A DNA stretch of 64,000 nucleotides, from the NCBI RefSeq assembly GCF_946886105.1, contig NZ_CAMPHV010000013.1, forward strand, positions 57,357-121,356, in the 5' to 3' direction. The position numbers were made by a program, and so were the translations under genes. Below, in pieces: positions 60,012 through 64,000 of the stretch. The number at the start of each line of letters is the position of its first letter. The first letter of the stretch is position 1. This DNA is from an uncultured Pseudomonas sp. (GTDB lineage Bacteria > Pseudomonadota > Gammaproteobacteria > Pseudomonadales > Pseudomonadaceae). The notes beneath the pieces are model-generated. The model ran no database searches. It worked only from the letters and a program-made list of their open reading frames with translations, and was not told the DNA's origin.

Positions 60012-61061
60012 ATGCGCATCGAAGATTTCCACCAACGCCTCGCCGACCTCGGCGCCAAACCCCTGCATATCGGGCGGATCAGCCGTTTCTGGCTGCGTGG
60101 CCTGCCGCTGGATACAGGTACGCGCAATCAGAAGACCGAAAACTTCCTGCCGCTGGCGGTGCGCAATGCCTTGCCGCAACTGACCGAAGAACTCTACGCC
60201 ATCGCCCGCCTGGCCTCCGAACATCCGGCGGCGGATGGCTCGGCGCGCTTGCTGGTGGAGTTGGCCGACAAGCAGATGGTGGAAAGCGTGCTGCTGCCGC
60301 GCGATGGCCTGTGCGTTTCCAGCCAGGTCGGTTGCGCGGTGGGCTGCGTGTTTTGCATGACCGGCAAGAGCGGGCTGCTGCGTCAACTGAGCACCGCCGA
60401 AATCATCTCCCAGGTGGTACTGGCGCGGCGCTTCCGGCCGGTGAAGAAAGTCGTATTCATGGGCATGGGCGAGCCGGCGCATAACCTCGATAACGTGCTG
60501 GAGGCGATCGACCTGCTCGGCACCGACGGCGGCATCGGCCAGCGCAACCTGGTGTTCTCCACGGTCGGCGATCCGCGGGTGTTCGAGCGTCTGCCACAGC
60601 AGCGAATCAAACCGGCCCTGGCGCTGTCGCTGCACACCACCGATGCCGAATTGCGCCAGCAGTTGCTGCCGCGCGCGCCGCGCATCGATCCCGAGGAGTT
60701 GGTCGAACTGGGCGAAATCTACGCGCGACAGATCGACTACCCGATCCAGTACCAGTGGACGTTGCTCAAGGGCATTAACGACAGCCAGGAAGAAATGGAC
60801 AGCATCCTGCGCCTGCTCAAAGGCAAATACGCGCTGCTCAACCTGATCCCCTATAACAGCCTGGAAGCCGACGAATACGCGCGGCCGGACGGCGACCGCA
60901 TCGTGCAGATCGTCCGTTACCTGCACAGCCGTGGCCTGTTGACCAAGGTGCGCAACTCCGCCGGCCAGGATATCGACGGCGGTTGCGGCCAGTTGCGCGC
61001 GCGGGCGAGCGACCTGCTCGACAAGCGTCGGGCACGCCGCTCGCCGGCGGCGCAGCCTTAG
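60012..61061 (+). CDS. Radical SAM RNA methyltransferase, RlmN paralogue
   Basis: A 349-residue RlmN/Cfr-family protein. The radical SAM motif CAVGCVFC gives cluster ligands Cys108, Cys112 and Cys115; the two cysteines of the methylation mechanism are also kept, Cys101 (LCVSSQ) and Cys325 (GGCGQL). The length is shorter than the usual 370-380 of Pseudomonas RlmN, whose gene is normally near pilF and ispG, so this is probably a second paralogue. The target base is unknown. There is no Shine-Dalgarno before ATG 60012 and a TAGCAT at 59997-60002 could be a -10 box, so the transcript may be nearly leaderless. Confidence 0.82.
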   Translation: MRIEDFHQRLADLGAKPLHIGRISRFWLRGLPLDTGTRNQKTENFLPLAVRNALPQLTEELYAIARLASEHPAADGSARLLVELADKQMVESVLLPRDGLCVSSQVGCAVGCVFCMTGKSGLLRQLSTAEIISQVVLARRFRPVKKVVFMGMGEPAHNLDNVLEAIDLLGTDGGIGQRNLVFSTVGDPRVFERLPQQRIKPALALSLHTTDAELRQQLLPRAPRIDPEELVELGEIYARQIDYPIQYQWTLLKGINDSQEEMDSILRLLKGKYALLNLIPYNSLEADEYARPDGDRIVQIVRYLHSRGLLTKVRNSAGQDIDGGCGQLRARASDLLDKRRARRSPAAQP

Positions 61062-61107
61062 CAGGCCGTGGCAAAACCCGGGTAGTTTTTCAACGGGCTG
61101 TCAGGCC
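61061..61107. repeat. Remnant of the terminal-inverted-repeat element
   Basis: GCAGGCCGTGGCAAAAC and GTAGTTTTTCAACGGGCTGTC are the two ends of the element at 20112-20263, with a few changes and no interior, so this copy is an internal deletion or solo hairpin. It lies directly after the RlmN-like stop and its right end supplies the stop codon of the DUF4442 gene on the other strand. As a hairpin it may terminate either gene. Confidence 0.7.
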
Positions 61108-61538
61108 TGGCTGACATACATATTGATCTGTGCGCGGAACACCGGCTTGTCCCCGACGTAGGCCATCACCGGCACCTGCAAATCACCCTGACTGTTCCAA
61201 TCCAGCGCGCTGCCGTCGGCCACCACGCGGATATCGCCATCGGCCTTGGCCAGGTATTCCACCGTCATGCCCTTGGGAATCCAGCGGCAACCCTTGGCAA
61301 TGGACGCTTCGGTCATAGTGCCAGCGGCCAATTCCGCGGCGTTGCACAGGGCGATCGCATGCACGGTGCCGATATGGTTGAGCACCTCGCGGCGTTTGGC
61401 GAAGGTGACCTCGGCATAACCAGCGCGCAATTCGACGAACAGCGGATCGATGCTGGCGAAGTAAGGCGCCATTTGTTGAACCATGGCGCTGAACTGCGCG
61501 GCGCCAACGGTTTGGAAAAGCTGAAGGGTCTGGCTCAT
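61101..61538 (-). CDS. DUF4442 hotdog-fold (PaaI-like) thioesterase-type protein
   Basis: A 145-residue protein of the DUF4442 group: PYFASIDPLFVELRAGYAEVTFAKRREV (in parts: PYFASIDPLFVELRAGYAEV, TFAKRREVLNHIGTVHA), then CNAAELAAGTM and a final IDFINMYVSQ-like strand QINMYVSQA. The conserved NHIGTVHA stretch contains the usual acidic/His site region of PaaI-like thioesterases (here Asn, His). No signal peptide. AGGACTATCCG precedes ATG 61538. Its last codons and stop lie in the repeat remnant. The substrate is unknown; acyl-CoA thioester is usual. Confidence 0.75.
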   Translation of the reverse strand: MSQTLQLFQTVGAAQFSAMVQQMAPYFASIDPLFVELRAGYAEVTFAKRREVLNHIGTVHAIALCNAAELAAGTMTEASIAKGCRWIPKGMTVEYLAKADGDIRVVADGSALDWNSQGDLQVPVMAYVGDKPVFRAQINMYVSQA

Positions 61539-61727
61539 CGGATAGTCCTGTAAGGGTAAAAGACGTGGGGGGATGCGCGCCGGGTCAGTATACGAACTAC
61601 AGAATACTTTTCTAGAATTATTTTCTAAAACCGATTTCACCCACATACTTCTCGCCTCGCTCCCCCGTCGGTCTGGCCGAATTCCGCGTAATGGCTTACA
61701 AAGCAGTCTCCCGGAATGGAGACCACC

Positions 61728-62192
61728 ATGGCCCGCTACTCTGCTGAAATTCTCTGGCTGCGCGACGAGCAGGACTTTCTCGCAAATCGCTACAGCCGCG
61801 CCCATTGCTGGCGCTTCGATGGCGGGCTGGAGGTTGCCGCCTCCTCCTCCCCCCATGTGGTGCCGCTGCCCTGGTCGGACGCCCGCGCCGTCGACCCGGA
61901 GGAAGCCTTCGTCGCCTCGCTGTCGAGCTGCCATATGCTGTGGTTCCTGTCGTTGGCGGCCAAGAAGGGCTTTCAGGTCGACCGCTACCTCGACCAGGCC
62001 AGCGGCGTGATGGCGAAAAACCAAGAAGGCCGCATGGCCATGACCGAAGTGCTGTTGCGTCCGCAGGTCAGCTTCAGCGGCGCGCGCCTGCCCGATAGCG
62101 AGCAGCAACAGGCCCTGCACCATCTGGCCCACGAACAATGCTTTATCGCCAACTCGGTGAAGACCCGGGTACGCTGCGAGCCGGCGCTGTAG
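61728..62192 (+). CDS. OsmC/Ohr-family peroxide-related protein
   Basis: A 154-residue OsmC-fold protein. The two redox cysteines of the family are visible, Cys68 (SSCHMLWFLSLAAKKG) and Cys137 (HEQCFIANSVK), so a peroxidase-type reaction on organic hydroperoxides is plausible. ATG 61728 is preferred over ATG 61716 because GGAG at 61718-61721 precedes it. The 189-base divergent gap to the DUF4442 gene holds an AT-rich TAGAA-N5-TTCTA (61613-61627) that could be an operator. Confidence 0.85.
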   Translation: MARYSAEILWLRDEQDFLANRYSRAHCWRFDGGLEVAASSSPHVVPLPWSDARAVDPEEAFVASLSSCHMLWFLSLAAKKGFQVDRYLDQASGVMAKNQEGRMAMTEVLLRPQVSFSGARLPDSEQQQALHHLAHEQCFIANSVKTRVRCEPAL

Positions 62193-62235
62193 CGCCAGCG
62201 ACTTACGGCAAAACGCTCATCAAGGAAAACACCCC

Positions 62236-62640
62236 ATGGAATGGAACAAATTGGTCCCTGAGCTGGTGGTAGCGGACTATCGCCGTTCGAAGGATTTCTA
62301 TCGGGACCTGTTCGGCTTCACGTTGCGTTTCGAGCGTGCCGAGGACAACTTCGGCTATTTCGACCTGGCAGGCGCGCAAGTGATGCTGCTGCAGGCGCCG
62401 GCCCATGAGCGCGATGCATCGCCGCGCGGCAAAGGTCTGCACTTTCAGGTGGAGGTCGAGGCCATCGCCGGCTTGCTCGATCGCTTGCAAGCGGCGAACG
62501 TCAGCTTGCACGCCCCGGTCAGCGAAGCGTGGTATCGGGTCGATACGCTCGAACACGGCCAGCGCGAATTCTTCGTCAGCGACCCCGACGGCTATCTGTT
62601 CCGCTTCTTTGAATATATCGGCGAGCGCCCGGCCTGTTAG
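62236..62640 (+). CDS. VOC-fold (glyoxalase/bleomycin resistance-like) protein
   Basis: A 134-residue protein with the paired beta-alpha-beta-beta-beta repeats of the VOC superfamily: KLVPELVVADYRRSKDFYRD, LFGFTLRFER, and REFFVSDPDGYLFRFFEYIG. It resembles the bleomycin resistance/glyoxalase-like group, which often binds rather than transforms small molecules. AAGGAAA at about 62220 precedes ATG 62236. Its stop overlaps the convergent PilT/PilU-like gene by 4 bases. Confidence 0.83.
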   Translation: MEWNKLVPELVVADYRRSKDFYRDLFGFTLRFERAEDNFGYFDLAGAQVMLLQAPAHERDASPRGKGLHFQVEVEAIAGLLDRLQAANVSLHAPVSEAWYRVDTLEHGQREFFVSDPDGYLFRFFEYIGERPAC

Positions 62641-63851
62641 ATGCCGGGGCGACCGGGGTCTTCGGGGGGCGCATCCTCTTCGATGTCTTCCAGGGTCAGC
62701 TCCAGCCCAAAGCTGCTGGCAGGCTTTGCCTCGCTTGGCACTGCCACCGGGACCGCGGGTATAGAAGGCGCGGCGCTGGGCTTGGATGAATCCTCGCGGT
62801 GCAGCTTGAGCTTGAGCCGCACGTTGTTCGCCGAGTCGGCGTTCTTCACCGCCTCCTCTTCGCTGATGATGCCCTCGTTGACCAGATCGATCAGCGCCAG
62901 GTCGAAGGTCTGCATACCGAGGTTCTTCGACTTCTCCATGATTTCCTTGATATCGCCGAAATCGCTGCGCTTGATCAGATCGCGAATGGTCGGCGTGCCC
63001 AGCAACACCTCCACCGCGGCGCGGCGTTTGCCATCGACGGTTTTCACCAGGCGCTGGGAGACGAACGCCTTGAGGTTGTTGCCCAAATCGTTGAGCAACT
63101 GCGGGCGACGTTCTTCGGGGAAGAAATTGATGATGCGGTCCAACGCCTGGTTGGCATTGTTCGCGTGCAAGGTGGAGATCGCCAAGTGGCCGGTGTCGGC
63201 GAACGCCAGGGCATGCTCCATGGTTTCGCGGTCGCGGATCTCACCGATCAGGATCACATCCGGCGCCTGGCGCAGGGTATTTTTCAGCGCGGCGTGAAAA
63301 CTGCGGGTATCCACCCCCACTTCGCGCTGGTTGATGATCGACTTCTTGTGCTTGTGCACATACTCCACCGGGTCTTCGATGGTGATGATATGGCCGCCGC
63401 TGTTGCGGTTGCGGTAGTCGATCAGCGCCGCCAACGAAGTCGACTTGCCCGAGCCGGTACCGCCGACGAACAGCACCAGGCCGCGCTTCTCCATGATGGT
63501 CTTGAGCAATACTTCGGGAAGCTTCAAATCCTCGAATTTAGGAATATCCATTTTAATGTTGCGCGCAACTATCGAGACTTCGTTGCGTTGTTTGAAAATA
63601 TTGATGCGAAAACGCCCGACGCTGGGCAGCGAAATCGCCAGGTTCATCTCCAACTCGCGCTCGAACTCTTCGCGCTGGGCGCTATCCATCACCGAGTCAG
63701 CGATAGCGGCGACCTCCCCGGCCTTCAACGGCTCGGCGCTCAAGGCCTTGAGCACGCCGTTGAACTTGGCGCAGGGTGGCGCGCCGGTGGACAGGTAGAG
63801 GTCCGAACCATCCTGGCTGGACAGGATTTTCAGCATTGCGGAGAGTTCCAT
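62637..63851 (-). CDS. PilT/PilU-family type IV pilus retraction ATPase
   Basis: A 404-residue cytoplasmic ATPase: PilT N-domain (GSDLYLSTGAPPCAKFNG), Walker A GGTGSGKST, Asp box ITIEDPVEYVH, Walker B VILIGEIRDRETM and a His box HLAISTLHANNANQALDRI. The AIRNLIRE element of PilT is replaced by TIRDLIKR, as in PilU types. A C-terminal Pro/Ala-rich, then acidic tail of about 50 residues (PSIPAVPVAVPSEAKP, LTLEDIEEDAPPEDP) is unusual. No other pilus genes are nearby, so it is probably a third, orphan paralogue next to pilT/pilU elsewhere. The ribosome site before ATG 63851 is weak, and a repeat copy lies 30 bases upstream. Confidence 0.88.
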   Translation of the reverse strand: MELSAMLKILSSQDGSDLYLSTGAPPCAKFNGVLKALSAEPLKAGEVAAIADSVMDSAQREEFERELEMNLAISLPSVGRFRINIFKQRNEVSIVARNIKMDIPKFEDLKLPEVLLKTIMEKRGLVLFVGGTGSGKSTSLAALIDYRNRNSGGHIITIEDPVEYVHKHKKSIINQREVGVDTRSFHAALKNTLRQAPDVILIGEIRDRETMEHALAFADTGHLAISTLHANNANQALDRIINFFPEERRPQLLNDLGNNLKAFVSQRLVKTVDGKRRAAVEVLLGTPTIRDLIKRSDFGDIKEIMEKSKNLGMQTFDLALIDLVNEGIISEEEAVKNADSANNVRLKLKLHREDSSKPSAAPSIPAVPVAVPSEAKPASSFGLELTLEDIEEDAPPEDPGRPGI

Positions 63852-63882
63852 GGCGAGTAGATCCGTCGTGGTGGAATTATTA

Positions 63883-63946
63883 CGTTAGCAGGCCGTTGAA
63901 AAACTACCTGCGTTGCCGAGGCGTCGTTAAAAACACGCTCAAAATC
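63883..63946. repeat. Truncated copy of the terminal-inverted-repeat element
   Basis: From GTTAGCAGGCCGTTGAAAAA it follows the right-hand end of the element at 20112-20263 (reverse complement) through CTACCTGCGTTG and CGTTAAAAAC to CTCAAAAT at about 63939-63946. Beyond that the expected GCTCATTTAC is replaced by unrelated sequence. Confidence 0.75.
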
Positions 63947-64000
63947 ACTACTGTCCGGTTAAATTGTGAATAAATTCAACTGGTTGCCATCGACGCCCCC
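63947..64000. mobile_element. Possible end of an insertion sequence interrupting the repeat
   Basis: The repeat copy breaks off near 63946 and the following sequence CACTACTGTCCGGTTAAATTG and onward has no match to the element or to a gene visible here. It looks like the left end of an insertion sequence that continues beyond the window, but no transposase is visible, so the call is tentative. Confidence 0.3.

Noticed and set aside
61613..61627. AT-rich TAGAA-N5-TTCTA before the OsmC gene resembling the repeat at 29476-29495
   Set aside because: Both are AT-rich inverted repeats with TAGAA/TTCTA parts, but spacing and arms differ; a common regulator cannot be claimed from two weak sites.

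Overview
The window looks like a chromosomal segment of a Pseudomonas species. The GC content is high. NuoC and NuoD are fused into one gene inside a 13-gene nuo operon, and the isocitrate lyase is of the long (531-residue) type. From memory, the order aceA / nuoA-N / TlpQ-like chemoreceptor / BqsRS-type two-component system with PepSY genes follows the P. aeruginosa PA2634-PA2660 region. No tRNA, rRNA or CRISPR array was seen.

Layout. 1-4690: the 3' end of a secretin-like gene, aceA (glyoxylate shunt) and a Tat-exported PhoX-type protein, each of the last two followed by a clear terminator. 4691-20061: the complete respiratory complex I operon. 20112-20263: a 152-bp terminal-inverted-repeat element; relatives lie at 61061-61107 and 63883-63946. 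20304-29896: AI-2E family permease, polyamine-type chemoreceptor behind an excellent sigma-28 promoter, flavin reductase, a divergent PepSY-PepSY-bqsR-bqsS operon with a BqsR-box-like site, a patatin-like protein, an alpha/beta hydrolase and a small Pseudomonas-type protein. 30218-35432: DUF421 protein with a zinc ribbon, a GlxA regulator / DUF1272 / MFS operon, and a REC-CheC plus diguanylate cyclase pair. 35950-42862: nfuA, cti (membrane fatty acid isomerase) and metH.

43755-58577 is the most remarkable part: ten same-strand, mostly overlapping genes that read as an uncharacterised lipid biosynthesis and export system. The export side is a LolA-like periplasmic protein, an outer-membrane beta-barrel and an MMPL/HpnN-type RND permease. 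The synthesis side is a UbiA-like membrane transferase; a 908-residue fusion of a class I-like HMG-CoA reductase domain (all four catalytic residues retained) with an aminoglycoside-phosphotransferase-like kinase; a PEP-synthase/rifampicin-phosphotransferase-like dikinase; a YghO-like GNAT protein; an OleC-like AMP-forming ligase; a CDP-alcohol phosphatidyltransferase; and a CDP-archaeol-synthase (CarS/DUF46)-like cytidylyltransferase. HMGR, UbiA, CarS and CDP-alcohol transferase are the families archaea use to make membrane lipids. Finding them together with a lipid exporter in a Pseudomonas suggests synthesis of an unusual phospholipid or phosphoglycolipid-like envelope molecule: acid activation, reduction to an alcohol, phosphorylation, CDP activation, head-group transfer, then export. 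The chemistry is inference; the domain calls rest on visible motifs.

58588-64000: DUF1883 protein, two small exported proteins, an RlmN paralogue, a DUF4442 thioesterase-fold protein, an OsmC-family protein, a VOC-fold protein and a PilT/PilU-type ATPase. The window ends in a repeat copy that breaks off abruptly, possibly at an insertion sequence.
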